DNA of 64,000 nucleotides from Sphingobacterium sp. CZ-2 (GTDB lineage: Bacteria > Bacteroidota > Bacteroidia > Sphingobacteriales > Sphingobacteriaceae). The notes beneath the pieces are model-generated. The model did no database searches, was not told where the DNA came from, and saw only the letters and a program-made list of their open reading frames with translations. Positions within the stretch are counted from its first letter, which is position 1, and each line of letters starts with the position of its first letter. The translations under genes were made by a program, and so were the position numbers. Shown here piece by piece: positions 43,324 through 53,001 of this stretch. The stretch lies in the NCBI RefSeq assembly GCF_004526235.1, contig NZ_CP038159.1, forward strand, positions 2,356,001-2,420,000, written 5' to 3'.

Positions 43324-44499
43324 TTATTGTCCGGCCAAGGCAAAAGCCCTTTGCGGTTCACGCGCCAGTTCCTGTACATCATCAAAATAGGTATCGGTCA
43401 ATTTTGCCCAATCCAATTGTTTGATGTACTGCAGTCCGGCATGGCGTAAATCTTCCTTGAGCTTCTCATTCTGAAGGATCTTATGAAGGAAAAAAAGATA
43501 TTCTTTCGGGTTGTTCGGCGAGCATTTATAGCCTGTTTGGCCATGTTCCACCAAACTGGCACTGCCACCCGCATTCGCAATGACACTCGGTAAACCCGAT
43601 GCCATCGCCTCGATCACCACGTTTCCGTAGGTTTCCGAAAGGGAAGTGAACACGAAGGCATCCGCCGAAGCGTATAGCCTGGAAAGCTCCAGATGATCCA
43701 ATTTTCCCAAAAAGACCGCCTTGGGCATCAACTGCATGGCCTCCTCCTTGGCGGTTCCATCCCCCGCAATGATCAGGTTGTAAGGCATGCCTTCCTGTTC
43801 CAATTGCTGATAAATACCGATCAGGGTCTGTATATTCTTCTCCCAGACCAATCGGCTCGCAAACAGGATATTGGGCTTGTCGTTTTTGCTGATTGCTCGG
43901 ATGTAGGCCTCGCAACGTTTGTTCGGGTTGAACAGCTTCACATCAATCCCACGTTGCCATAGGGTCAACCGTTCGCCCTGTATCCCGATCTCCTCCAACT
44001 CTCGGATGATGCTATGCGCCGGAACATACACCTTTTCGCAGTTGTTGTAAAAACTGCGCATCCGCCTGCGGATCCAGTTTTCCACCGGTCGGATCAAGCT
44101 GCTGAAGTTGCGGAAATAATAGGCGATATAGGAAATGAAATGCGTATGGTAGATACTGATGACCGGAATGCCCTTTCTCTTAGCGTATCCCAAGGCGTAG
44201 AAACCCAATAGCGATGGCGTGGCGATGTGGATGACATCCGGTTGGAAGGCATCCAAGGTTTCCTCCAAACGCCATTTGGCCAATTGCGGCACCGCAAAGG
44301 AATAATCATCGTTCATGGGAATTCGGAAGGTAGGAACCTGGTAGCTTTGACCGCCTTCAATCTCACTGGGCCCACGGCCATATACAAATAAATAGGAAAA
44401 GGAATTCGGGTCTATCCGATTGATAATCTGATACATTGTTCTGGATGCCCCGTCAAAATCCTCGATCAGGATCTCCGAAAAAAATGCAACTTTCTTCAT
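43324..44499 (-). CDS. Glycosyltransferase family 4 (glycolipid-type)
   Basis: A 391-residue GT-B enzyme. The N-terminal part shows EILIEDFDGASRTMYQII; the donor-binding half shows ILFASRLVWEKNIQTLIGIYQQLE, LIIAGDG and SETYGNVVIE (E-x7-E). It resembles diacylglycerol glucosyl- or mannosyltransferases. It is the first gene of the operon with the flippase-like protein (32 bp gap) and a second GT4, which together suggests assembly of a membrane glycolipid. Confidence 0.88.
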   Translation of the reverse strand: MKKVAFFSEILIEDFDGASRTMYQIINRIDPNSFSYLFVYGRGPSEIEGGQSYQVPTFRIPMNDDYSFAVPQLAKWRLEETLDAFQPDVIHIATPSLLGFYALGYAKRKGIPVISIYHTHFISYIAYYFRNFSSLIRPVENWIRRRMRSFYNNCEKVYVPAHSIIRELEEIGIQGERLTLWQRGIDVKLFNPNKRCEAYIRAISKNDKPNILFASRLVWEKNIQTLIGIYQQLEQEGMPYNLIIAGDGTAKEEAMQLMPKAVFLGKLDHLELSRLYASADAFVFTSLSETYGNVVIEAMASGLPSVIANAGGSASLVEHGQTGYKCSPNNPKEYLFFLHKILQNEKLKEDLRHAGLQYIKQLDWAKLTDTYFDDVQELAREPQRAFALAGQ

Positions 44500-44706
44500 G
44501 TAGAAATAAAATTGTCTGTATTAATAAAAATACTTCCGGAGTTTGTAGTTAATGATAACTGATTATTAATTAATTATGAACAATAAAGGTCATAATTCCC
44601 AATTTTAATATGGAGTAAATAGTTTGAAAACAAACATTTAATAATCTCTAAAAACTGGGGTTATATTGCTGAATTAGTTTTGTTTCAGATCAAGGAATTT
44701 GCCGCT

Positions 44707-45675
44707 ATGCTCATTCAGCTTACCTATCCTAAAAGACGAAAATCAAAACATCTCGGTTTGATCAGTCTACTTTCTCTACTGCTTATCACAGGTTTTCAAT
44801 TAAGTTTCAAACGAGGAAATACAGCCAAAGAGATCTCCGAGACCGTTTTCCCGGTGATGGAGGATGCCAGGTCGGGTGAGCTTTCGTTGTTGACCTATAA
44901 TGTGGCGGGATTGCCGCAGATCATTTCCAGTGCGGAAACAGACCGAGCGATCAGCATCCAGGAGATCGGTCGGCAGATGAATAAATTCGATCTGGTGAAT
45001 GCCCAAGAAGATTTCAATTATAACCGACAGCTCTATGCGAAGAACACGCATCCCTACCGTACGGAAAACATGGGCGGGGTTCCGTTCGGAGATGGCTTGA
45101 GTACGCTGTCCAAGTATCCTATCTTGGAGACCGAACGCATTGCCTGGGAGGATTGCAGTGGTTCGGATTGCTTAACCCCGAAGGGCTTCAGCTATCACCG
45201 GGTACAATTGGCCAAAGAGGTGTTTATTGATGTTTATAATGTCCATGCTACTGCGCAGGATAACCCTTCGGCAGTCCTGGCAAGAAGAAAGAACCTCCTG
45301 CAATTGGCCGAATACATCAAGGAGAAATCTGCTGGAGAAGCGATCTTGATCATGGGGGATTTTAATGCCCATTACGCCTTTTCAGAAGATAATTTACACG
45401 ATTTCCAGAAAGAAACTGCGGTTCAGGACAGTTGGGTCATGGTTCAGAACAAAGGAATACACCCAGCCTTGGTGCCTGATTTTAAGGCGATCCATGCACT
45501 TCAGGTTACCGAAGTATGTGAAAGTATTGATAAGATCTATTTTAGGGATAGTGAGAAGTTGCGCTTTAGCCCGAGTTCCTACAAGATCGAACATGAGTTG
45601 TTCAGCAATGAGGAAGGAAAACCGCTTTCCGATCATTGTGCCATCTCCTTGAAAATGGCCTGGTCCCTGAATTAG
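44707..45675 (+). CDS. Endonuclease/exonuclease/phosphatase-family protein, membrane-anchored
   Basis: About 322 residues from the ATG at 44707; a TTG start nine codons earlier is open but less likely. An N-terminal membrane helix (HLGLISLLSLLLITGFQLSF) precedes the EEP fold: LLTYNVAGLPQ, the metal ligand in NAQEDFNYN, LIMGDFNAHYAF and PLSDHCAISLKM. EEP proteins cleave phosphodiesters in nucleic acids or lipids (sphingomyelinase-like). A close paralogue lies 3 kb away. Its stop overlaps the dnaE-type stop by four bases, tail to tail. Confidence 0.87.
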   Translation: MLIQLTYPKRRKSKHLGLISLLSLLLITGFQLSFKRGNTAKEISETVFPVMEDARSGELSLLTYNVAGLPQIISSAETDRAISIQEIGRQMNKFDLVNAQEDFNYNRQLYAKNTHPYRTENMGGVPFGDGLSTLSKYPILETERIAWEDCSGSDCLTPKGFSYHRVQLAKEVFIDVYNVHATAQDNPSAVLARRKNLLQLAEYIKEKSAGEAILIMGDFNAHYAFSEDNLHDFQKETAVQDSWVMVQNKGIHPALVPDFKAIHALQVTEVCESIDKIYFRDSEKLRFSPSSYKIEHELFSNEEGKPLSDHCAISLKMAWSLN

Positions 45676-48596
45676 AGTTTATAACCTAATTTCCGCATAC
45701 CTAGGATTTCCAGGCTATATACTTCGAATTCTTCCATCACGCGGCCGTGCAATTCATAGAATCCACTTCCCAGAAAAGGGTATTGCTTGAGCACGGGCGG
45801 GAAGTGAACCGTATCCAACCAATTCCCATCCACATCCAGAAAAGTGCCAAAGCACATCCTTTCTCCTTTGATGGTTCGGGTTTCTTTGATGGTCACTAAC
45901 CTGCCGATCACCTTGATCTGTTGGCCCAGGTAATCCTGCAGCCGTTCCGCACATACCGTTCCTTGTAGATGCATAGGGTCAAGAAGCTCGTAGAAATCCC
46001 CCACTACAAAACCCAAGAGATCCAGTTCGTCCTTGAGGTCTTCCATGCGGTCTTCATCAAATTTGGGCAGGGTAAATTGCAGTTCCTCGCTTTCGAAGAG
46101 GTTGACCAGCACTTCCTTTTCCACCCTTTTGCTCCGAAAATTGGCCTCCCAGAGCAAGGTCTTCTTGTCCAGACCGGTAAACCGTAGTGCTCCGATCCGG
46201 ATCAGGATGTTCAATTGCTCCGGAGCAGGTTGTAGGCGCTGTAGGATATCATGCAGGTCTAGGTAGGGGCCATTAGCGACCCTTTCTTCGACGATGCGAT
46301 GACCCAGTTCCTGTTCCAGCCCCTGTAGGTGGATGAAACCCACATACACCTGTTGTCCACGGATATTGGTGAGGTAATCACTCTGGTTCAAGCAGGGGAG
46401 TTCGATGATCCCGCCATTTCTTCGGAGTTCATGGAAATAGAATTCCGTACGGTAGAACCCTCCAAAGTTATTGATCACCGCCACATAGAATTCGCAGGGA
46501 TAATACGTCTTGAGGAAGAGACTCTGATAGCTTTCCACGGCAAAGGATGCCGAGTGGCCTTTGGCAAAGGAGTAGCCACCAAAACTTTCCATCTGTCGCC
46601 ATATTTCCGCACTGACGGCCTCATCGTGCCCCTGCGCTTTACAGTTCACAAAGAACTTCTCACGCATCAGCTCAAACTTGTTCTCCGAGCGGTATTTTCC
46701 GCTCATCGCGCGACGAAGGATATCCGCTTCTTCCAGGGAAATCCCTCCAAAATGATGGGCCACCTTGATCACATCCTCCTGATACACCATCACACCGAAA
46801 GTTTCCTCCAGCAGTTCCTTCATTTTAGGATGCAGGTACTCCACCTTGTCGCGATCGTGGTATCGTTCAATATATTGCTTCATCATCCCCGATTGGGCGA
46901 CCCCCGGGCGGATGATGGAGCTTGCCGCCACCAAGGTGATGTAATCGGAACATTTTAGCTTACCCAACAATTGGCGCATCGCCGGACTCTCGATATAGAA
47001 ACAACCAATGGTATCCGCGTTCCGGATCATGTGGGCCAATTTAGGATCCTTGAAAAAACGGTCCACATCATGGATGTCGATATGCTTGCCCTTGTTCTGC
47101 TGCACCAGTTCCAGCGCATCCTTGATATGCCCCAGTCCCCGTTGGCTCAAGATGTCAAACTTGAACAGCCCGATTCGGTCCGCTTCGAACATATCCATGT
47201 GCAAGGTCTTAAAACCCTTGGGCGGAAGCTCCAGCACCCCGTAATTGGCAAGGGGCTCCTCACTGATGAGCACGCCCGCCGCATGCACACTCACATTGCT
47301 GGGGAAATTGACCAATAGCGCACCGTATTTCTGGATCCAACGCTGTATCTTATCCTCTGGGCTCCATTCTCTTTTGTGCACCAGCTCATCGATCTCTTCC
47401 TTCGGCAAACCAAATACCTTTCCCAATTCCCGAACGATCGCCCTACGCTGAAAAGTGGTATACATCCCTAACAGGGATACATGCTGTTTTCCATAGCGTA
47501 AAAAGAGGTATTCAAAAATAGAATCCCGGTCCTTCCAACTAAAATCGATATCAAAATCCGGTGGGGAGGTACGGCTGGGGTTCAGAAAACGTTCGAAATA
47601 TAGGTTCAACTGTATAGGGTCCACATCGGTGATGCGTAGGCAATAGGCGACCACCGAATTGGCACCACTACCACGCCCCACATGGTAGAATTTCTGCTCG
47701 TTGGCATAACGGAGCATATCCCAAACAATCAGGAAATAAGAGCAGAAATTGGATTTGTAGATGATGCTGAGTTCTTTTTCCACCCGCGCCATGGCCTGCC
47801 GATTCTTGATCCCATAACGGGTCTTGCAACCCTCTACCGCCAATTTCCGCAACAATTCCTGGTCCCCTTCCTCCGAGGCCGTGAAATACTTTTTGTTCTT
47901 ATCCACATGGAATTCCATGCTGATGTTGCAGCTCTTGATCACCTGCATGGTCTTACTGATCACACTTGGAAAGCGGGCAAAGGCAGCGACCAGCACCTCT
48001 TCCTCCACGAGGGTTTCATTCGGGCCGGCATAATCCGCTGGGGTCAATTTGGAGAGTAGGGTATTCTTAGCGATCGCCCTTAAGATCCGATGCACATTGT
48101 AATGGGCTTTGTCCTGATAGGTGACCGGATGAAGGACTACCCAGCAATCTGCGGCTAGCGCTTCCTGCCAATTCAGTTTATGGAGATCTTCCATCCCCAG
48201 ACCGATCAGTTCCTGGGGATGGAGCTCTTCGATTTCCGGATGACGTTCAAATGGATAGATTACCCATATGTCTTGCAGATCAAAAGTCGGTCGATCGGGA
48301 AAATCCAGTTTTTTCACTTTATGATGGGAAAGAAAATGATGGATCTGCGTAAGCCCTTGGTTGTTCTTCGCCAATAGGATATAACAAAGCTGATTATCAT
48401 TTCTGACCTCTGTACCGACGATGGGCTTAATGCCCTTTTCTTGGCATTTTAGGACAAAATCCCAGCAATCGGCGGTAGAATTGATATTGGTAAGCGCCAT
48501 GGCAGTGATGCCCATACCTGAAGCTTGCTCCAGTAGATCTTTGGGCGAAAATGTTCCATAATGGAAGCTGAACCAGGTCTTACAATTCAAATACAT
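45672..48596 (-). CDS. Error-prone DnaE-type DNA polymerase III alpha subunit
   Basis: A 974-residue C-family polymerase, shorter than replicative DnaE. The N-terminal PHP domain (MYLNCKTWFSFHYGTFSPKDLLEQA) lacks the HxH pair, so proofreading metal sites look degenerate. The palm has HVGRGSGANSVVAYCLRITDVDP and PDFDIDFSWKDRD with two catalytic Asp. A helix-hairpin-helix and an OB domain (GQQIKVIGRLVTIKETRTIKGERM) follow. DnaE2-type enzymes perform mutagenic repair with a Y-family partner. The dinB gene 5 kb away shares its upstream palindrome; no imuA is visible. Confidence 0.9.
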   Translation of the reverse strand: MYLNCKTWFSFHYGTFSPKDLLEQASGMGITAMALTNINSTADCWDFVLKCQEKGIKPIVGTEVRNDNQLCYILLAKNNQGLTQIHHFLSHHKVKKLDFPDRPTFDLQDIWVIYPFERHPEIEELHPQELIGLGMEDLHKLNWQEALAADCWVVLHPVTYQDKAHYNVHRILRAIAKNTLLSKLTPADYAGPNETLVEEEVLVAAFARFPSVISKTMQVIKSCNISMEFHVDKNKKYFTASEEGDQELLRKLAVEGCKTRYGIKNRQAMARVEKELSIIYKSNFCSYFLIVWDMLRYANEQKFYHVGRGSGANSVVAYCLRITDVDPIQLNLYFERFLNPSRTSPPDFDIDFSWKDRDSIFEYLFLRYGKQHVSLLGMYTTFQRRAIVRELGKVFGLPKEEIDELVHKREWSPEDKIQRWIQKYGALLVNFPSNVSVHAAGVLISEEPLANYGVLELPPKGFKTLHMDMFEADRIGLFKFDILSQRGLGHIKDALELVQQNKGKHIDIHDVDRFFKDPKLAHMIRNADTIGCFYIESPAMRQLLGKLKCSDYITLVAASSIIRPGVAQSGMMKQYIERYHDRDKVEYLHPKMKELLEETFGVMVYQEDVIKVAHHFGGISLEEADILRRAMSGKYRSENKFELMREKFFVNCKAQGHDEAVSAEIWRQMESFGGYSFAKGHSASFAVESYQSLFLKTYYPCEFYVAVINNFGGFYRTEFYFHELRRNGGIIELPCLNQSDYLTNIRGQQVYVGFIHLQGLEQELGHRIVEERVANGPYLDLHDILQRLQPAPEQLNILIRIGALRFTGLDKKTLLWEANFRSKRVEKEVLVNLFESEELQFTLPKFDEDRMEDLKDELDLLGFVVGDFYELLDPMHLQGTVCAERLQDYLGQQIKVIGRLVTIKETRTIKGERMCFGTFLDVDGNWLDTVHFPPVLKQYPFLGSGFYELHGRVMEEFEVYSLEILGMRKLGYKL

Positions 48597-48628
48597 GTTA
48601 CAAGATTACGAAATATAGCTTTATTTTG

Positions 48629-48641
48629 CTAAAAATATTAG
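48629..48641. promoter_or_regulatory. Palindrome CTAAAAATATTAG before the dnaE-type gene
   Basis: On the minus strand it reads CTAATATTTTTAG, identical to the site before dinB, 32 bp before the start codon. It overlaps a possible -7 box (TATTTTTA), with TTTG about 19 bp upstream, the position expected for a repressor operator. Confidence 0.6.
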
Positions 48642-48706
48642 TAAAATAAAGTATAACAAATTGATAGATAACCTTATAAATAAATTGTAATTATTCAGAC
48701 TAACTA

Positions 48707-49651
48707 TTAAGCAGGAAGTTCTTTCCACTCCCAATCGAAGGACATGGAAACCGCCAAATGGTCGGATAGGGCAGCCCCGGCCTGATTGGTAAAATGGGAA
48801 ATCTCCACCTCATAGGTCTTAGGGATCAAAGTCAGCTTATCCCCATTTCTAAAAAAGATCTTGTCCAGACTTTCGGTGTCATTTGTCAGGGAGAGCATGT
48901 GCTGGGCAATGAATTTCGGGATGATCTCCGGAAATGTACCGTTGCGGAGATGGGTCACCCATCCATCCGACAATCCGGTATTCACTAAAAATTCATGGAG
49001 ATTATCGCGTTTATAAGCATAATGGGCGTTGAAATCCCCCATTACGATCAAGGGTTTTCCGACAGAATGTTCTTGGATATAGGCCGCTAATTGACGGATG
49101 TTTTCTCTTCTTGCTTTTGCCGCACGCGCTACATCACTGGAATTGGCATGCACATTATAAACATCGATAAACACATGCTGATCCAATTGGATTTTGGCAA
49201 AAGTGAATCCCTTCACGGTCCAACAATCCGGACCACTACAATGCCGCCAAGGAATACGACGGTATTCTACAATCGGATATTTGGATAGGGTATTCAAGCC
49301 ATCACCCAAAGGGATTTTTCCTTTATGCACCGTGCGGTAGGGATGTTTGTTCAGGGAATAGAAGGCCGAATTGTAATTGAAGTCTTCCTGTACATTCACG
49401 ATGTCAAATTCCTCCACCTTTTCACCAATCTCCGTGATACTGACTCTTCTAGGGGTTTTTGCGGCTGAGATGCCTTGGGGTAATCCGGCAATATTATAGG
49501 TCAGCACCTTAATATTGCCTTTTGAAAGTTGGCCGTCTTTGTCTTCATCTGGCGTTAATTCTACCAGGGTTAATTTTCGTCTTAGTTTTTTGAAAATCAA
49601 TAAGACTACAATAATCAGAACAACCAGTATATATACTATAATCATCAACAA
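48707..49651 (-). CDS. Endonuclease/exonuclease/phosphatase-family protein, paralogue
   Basis: A 314-residue protein with an N-terminal membrane helix (MLMIIVYILVVLIIVVLLIF) and the EEP motifs LTYNIAGLPQG, NVQEDFNYN, VMGDFNAHYAYKRDN and LSDHLAVSM. It matches the other EEP protein of this window along most of its length, so they arose by duplication. It lies upstream of the dnaE-type gene on the same strand but is separated from it by 110 bp with a likely promoter, so co-transcription is uncertain. Confidence 0.87.
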   Translation of the reverse strand: MLMIIVYILVVLIIVVLLIFKKLRRKLTLVELTPDEDKDGQLSKGNIKVLTYNIAGLPQGISAAKTPRRVSITEIGEKVEEFDIVNVQEDFNYNSAFYSLNKHPYRTVHKGKIPLGDGLNTLSKYPIVEYRRIPWRHCSGPDCWTVKGFTFAKIQLDQHVFIDVYNVHANSSDVARAAKARRENIRQLAAYIQEHSVGKPLIVMGDFNAHYAYKRDNLHEFLVNTGLSDGWVTHLRNGTFPEIIPKFIAQHMLSLTNDTESLDKIFFRNGDKLTLIPKTYEVEISHFTNQAGAALSDHLAVSMSFDWEWKELPA

Positions 49652-49741
49652 ACTATTATGGGAATAAAGATAACCTGATTGGATTACCTAAATCTTTATT
49701 TTATGTTAAGTTATCCTTATTCCTTTGATGACGTTAAAATC

Positions 49742-51043
49742 TTATTCTTGATCAGGCTTATCCTTATTAGGTTTTTCCTTTTTCTCTTCGTTGATATTCT
49801 TCAAATCTTCATACGGGTTTTCCTCCGCCTCATGGACCTCTTTGTAAACAACTTCTTCCTTCGTTTGATTGCCTTGCTCATCGGTAGTTACCTTCACATC
49901 CATTTCAATTTTCTTTTTGTTCTTAGGCGTTCTGACAATTCCCCATTTCATCAACAACTCCTGGGTGGAGTTCTTTTTGAGGTGCAGTTTTTCAGGTTCA
50001 CCGATCAAGAAACCAATCGCCTGCATACCAGGAGAGGCATCGAAAATAACCTTCAAGGTAGCAATCAACGGTAGGGCAAGGATCAATCCGGCCAATCCGA
50101 ATAGCATACCACCCAATAAAATACCTATAATGGCCATCAACGGATTGATGCTTACTTTACTGCCTACTATATTAGGGGTGATGATGTTTCCTTCCAAAAA
50201 TTGCACCACCTGGAACCAAGCGACCACACCTAATGCATACCAAGCACTATCCTTGGTAGCCAAGGCAAATAAGGCGGGCAGGATGGACCCAATGGCAATA
50301 CCAATATAAGGCAATAGCATTAACAAGGATGCCAAGGACCCAAAGAACCAAGCATAGTCAATGCCCATGGCCATTAAACCTACGGTATTCAGCACCGCTA
50401 CGATCCCCATTACGGTGATCAGACCGACCAGGTAACTCTGTACAACCTCATATATTTTGTTCAATACCTCATTCACCTTGTGTTGAGGTGTAGATTTGAA
50501 GGCCTTGAAGAAAAATTCCCGAAAGAAATCACGGTAGTACAATAAGAAGAAACTGAATAACGGAACCAAGATGGCACTACCCAGTAGGTTACCGATGGAG
50601 CCAAAAGTGGAGGTTAATGTCCCGGCCATATTCTCCATGGATTTATTTCCCTGCTCGCGGAGTTTTTCCATCACCTCTGTCTTCTCAACACCAAACTGAC
50701 TACTGATCCATTCCTGGCCGCGCTCCAGAACCGATAGCACTTTGTCCGTTATCGCCGAAGCATCTTTTCCGATGATGATACTTTCATGCACAATAAACCA
50801 AAAAAGCCCAGAAATGACCGCGATAGCGACCAGAACTGCTAGAATGGACGAAAATGCTTTCCCTAGATGCAGGCGGTCGAAGAACCTTGCCAAGGGATAG
50901 AGAGAAATGGAGATAAGGATGGAGAATAATAGTGGTAATAAAACACTTTGCGTAAAATACATCAAAGCTATGATTAATACCATCGCCAATAAGCTTGCAG
51001 AAAGCTCCATGGCATAGGGTCTTTTGGTCTGATTTTTTTCCAT
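49742..51043 (-). CDS. AI-2E family transporter
   Basis: About 433 residues from the Met at 51043 (MEKNQTKRPYAMELSAS); the frame is open further upstream into the MFS gene, but the family begins here. The membrane part shows pairs of helices (ALMYFTQSVLLPLLFSILISISLYPLARFFDRL, LAGLILALPLIATLKVIFDASP) and the conserved YIGIAIGSILPALFALA and VGSKVSINPLMAIIGILLGG. The C-terminus is a charged tail rich in K and E. Despite the name, many members export other small molecules or ions. It follows the MFS gene by 7 bp. Confidence 0.88.
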   Translation of the reverse strand: MEKNQTKRPYAMELSASLLAMVLIIALMYFTQSVLLPLLFSILISISLYPLARFFDRLHLGKAFSSILAVLVAIAVISGLFWFIVHESIIIGKDASAITDKVLSVLERGQEWISSQFGVEKTEVMEKLREQGNKSMENMAGTLTSTFGSIGNLLGSAILVPLFSFFLLYYRDFFREFFFKAFKSTPQHKVNEVLNKIYEVVQSYLVGLITVMGIVAVLNTVGLMAMGIDYAWFFGSLASLLMLLPYIGIAIGSILPALFALATKDSAWYALGVVAWFQVVQFLEGNIITPNIVGSKVSINPLMAIIGILLGGMLFGLAGLILALPLIATLKVIFDASPGMQAIGFLIGEPEKLHLKKNSTQELLMKWGIVRTPKNKKKIEMDVKVTTDEQGNQTKEEVVYKEVHEAEENPYEDLKNINEEKKEKPNKDKPDQE

Positions 51044-51050
51044 ATGGTCT

Positions 51051-52250
51051 TTATAACGTGTTAGGCAATTTTTTGTTTTTCCTTTCCCAATATAAAACAT
51101 ATAAAAATGCAAAGAAAATAACGATGGCATTTCCATACATGATTCCTGGGATTCGCGATATCTGATCGTGATAAATATATCCTGCAAATACTGCGCCACC
51201 ACCGATACCGGCCTCTAAGGCAATATACATGGTTGCCATGGCCTTACCGCGGTATTGCGGAAGGGAAAGATCGATGGTCCAGGCATTCACGGCAGGCGAA
51301 AATATCCCCGTACCTATCCCATAGATACAGGCACCAATGATCAGGTGCAGAATACTGTCGCTAAAACCGATGTATAGGACGGAGATTGTAACAATCAATA
51401 AACCTACTTTCATCACGGAAATCCGACCATAACGGTCTGCCACTTTCCCGGATACCATCCGTATGGCGACGGACGCAACGGTATAGGCCGTGAAGAAGAG
51501 GCCTTTGTTCTGTATCCCCAAATGTTCACTCCAATCGGGAATAAGGGTCAGGATAACGCCATAAGCGGTATAAGAGAACAGAGTCACTATCCCCGCCGGG
51601 ATGACCCGAAGTTCGATGATGTCCCTCCGCGAGATCTTCAGCATTCGCCGATGGAATTTTTGCTTATCCTTTAAGGTCTCCTTCATGTTCATGACGATGA
51701 TGATGGACAGGAAGGCGAAAGCAGAAGAGCTGTAGAACATGGTGTTCAGGTCGGCAACCATGGCAATATAACTTCCGATGGCAGGTCCAACCGCGCCCCC
51801 AATACTAAAGCATAGCCCATGCATGCCCAATGCTTCGCCCCAACGTGTAGAAGGAATAATATCGGCTATATAGGCAGAAGTTGCCGTAGGTTTGAAACCG
51901 GTGGAGAATCCATGCACCAATCGGAGAAGAAAGAATCCGGCCACACTGGTCAAGATAGGGTAGAGGAATCCACAGAGCACACATACGATGGATCCGATCG
52001 CCATCACGGGAACACGACCCCATTTATCGGTCAAACGACCACTGAAAGGTCTGGAAATTCCGGCTGTCAAAGTGAATAATCCAATGATCAGGCCTTTATG
52101 TTCCGCTCCGCCCAAGGAACTTAAATAGTTGGGCAGTTCGGGGATGATCATGTTGAAGCTTGCTGAAAAAAGCAAGGAACTCAGGCAAAGTAACCCAAAT
52201 TGTAAGGTATATAAGGGCCTTTGATCTTCCTCCGCAGCATTCTCCATCAT
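51051..52250 (-). CDS. MFS transporter
   Basis: A 399-residue protein with about 12 membrane helices. The major-facilitator loop motif is FSGRLTDKWGRVPVMAIGS, repeated in the second half as VSGKVADRYGRISVMKVG. This is the pattern of proton-driven drug or metabolite exporters. The substrate is unknown. It lies one base after the TrmH-type gene and 7 bp before the AI-2E gene, so all three are likely one operon. Confidence 0.9.
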   Translation of the reverse strand: MMENAAEEDQRPLYTLQFGLLCLSSLLFSASFNMIIPELPNYLSSLGGAEHKGLIIGLFTLTAGISRPFSGRLTDKWGRVPVMAIGSIVCVLCGFLYPILTSVAGFFLLRLVHGFSTGFKPTATSAYIADIIPSTRWGEALGMHGLCFSIGGAVGPAIGSYIAMVADLNTMFYSSSAFAFLSIIIVMNMKETLKDKQKFHRRMLKISRRDIIELRVIPAGIVTLFSYTAYGVILTLIPDWSEHLGIQNKGLFFTAYTVASVAIRMVSGKVADRYGRISVMKVGLLIVTISVLYIGFSDSILHLIIGACIYGIGTGIFSPAVNAWTIDLSLPQYRGKAMATMYIALEAGIGGGAVFAGYIYHDQISRIPGIMYGNAIVIFFAFLYVLYWERKNKKLPNTL

Positions 52251-52251
52251 A

Positions 52252-53001
52252 TTATCTTAGTTTTTGTCTTGTTAATTCTGAACAGAATATGGTAGTCGCC
52301 ACAGCAACATTCAATGATTCGGCAGCACCGACCCGTGGAATGGTCACCTTTTTCTGGATTTTCGGGATCAGATTCTTCCGAATGCCATTCCCTTCATTGC
52401 CCATGATGATCAAGCCTTGCTTACCAAAATCAGTATCATAGATGGAATCGCCATCCAATAAGGCACCGAAGGTGGGCAACTGGTTTTCTTCCAAAAAGGA
52501 TTCGATATCCAGGTAATGGATCTTGATCCTGGAAAGGGAACCCATGGTTGCCTGTACTACCTTGGGATTGTAGGCATCCACCGTTCCTTGGGAGCAGATC
52601 AGGTGCTCGATGCCGAACCATTCTGCGGTGCGGATGATTGTACCTAAGTTGCCTGGATCTTGCACATCATCCAAGATCAAGCTGTGTTTGTTTGCAAGGA
52701 TAGCAGGGTCTAGATCGTCCTCCGCAGGGATTTCCACCGTCGCCAATGCCCCTTGTGGATTCTTAAGGCTACTGATTTTTCCAAATTCCGCTACAGTGAC
52801 TTCTTCCAGTTTTATATTTTGAGGGATTTTCCCCAATTTTGCAGCGGCATCTGCCGTCGCCCATATTTTTTGTATCTTGTAGGATGAGCCAACAAATTCC
52901 ATTACGGACTTAATTCCTTCCACTACAAATAATTGATGCTGGGTACGAAATTTTTTATGCTGCAATGACGTAATTAAACTGATTTGTGCTTTTGACAACA
53001 T
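52252..53001 (-). CDS. TrmH/SpoU-family RNA 2'-O-methyltransferase
   Basis: About 249 residues from the Met at 53001 (MLSKAQISLITSLQHKKFRTQHQ). The N-terminal substrate-binding domain (FVVEGIKSVMEFV) precedes the knotted SPOUT domain with LDDVQDPGNLGTIIRTAEWFG, IIMGNEGNGI and SLNVAVATTIF. It methylates a ribose in rRNA or tRNA using SAM. The start codon overlaps the possible start of the divergent TamL gene. Confidence 0.9.
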   Translation of the reverse strand: MLSKAQISLITSLQHKKFRTQHQLFVVEGIKSVMEFVGSSYKIQKIWATADAAAKLGKIPQNIKLEEVTVAEFGKISSLKNPQGALATVEIPAEDDLDPAILANKHSLILDDVQDPGNLGTIIRTAEWFGIEHLICSQGTVDAYNPKVVQATMGSLSRIKIHYLDIESFLEENQLPTFGALLDGDSIYDTDFGKQGLIIMGNEGNGIRKNLIPKIQKKVTIPRVGAAESLNVAVATTIFCSELTRQKLR

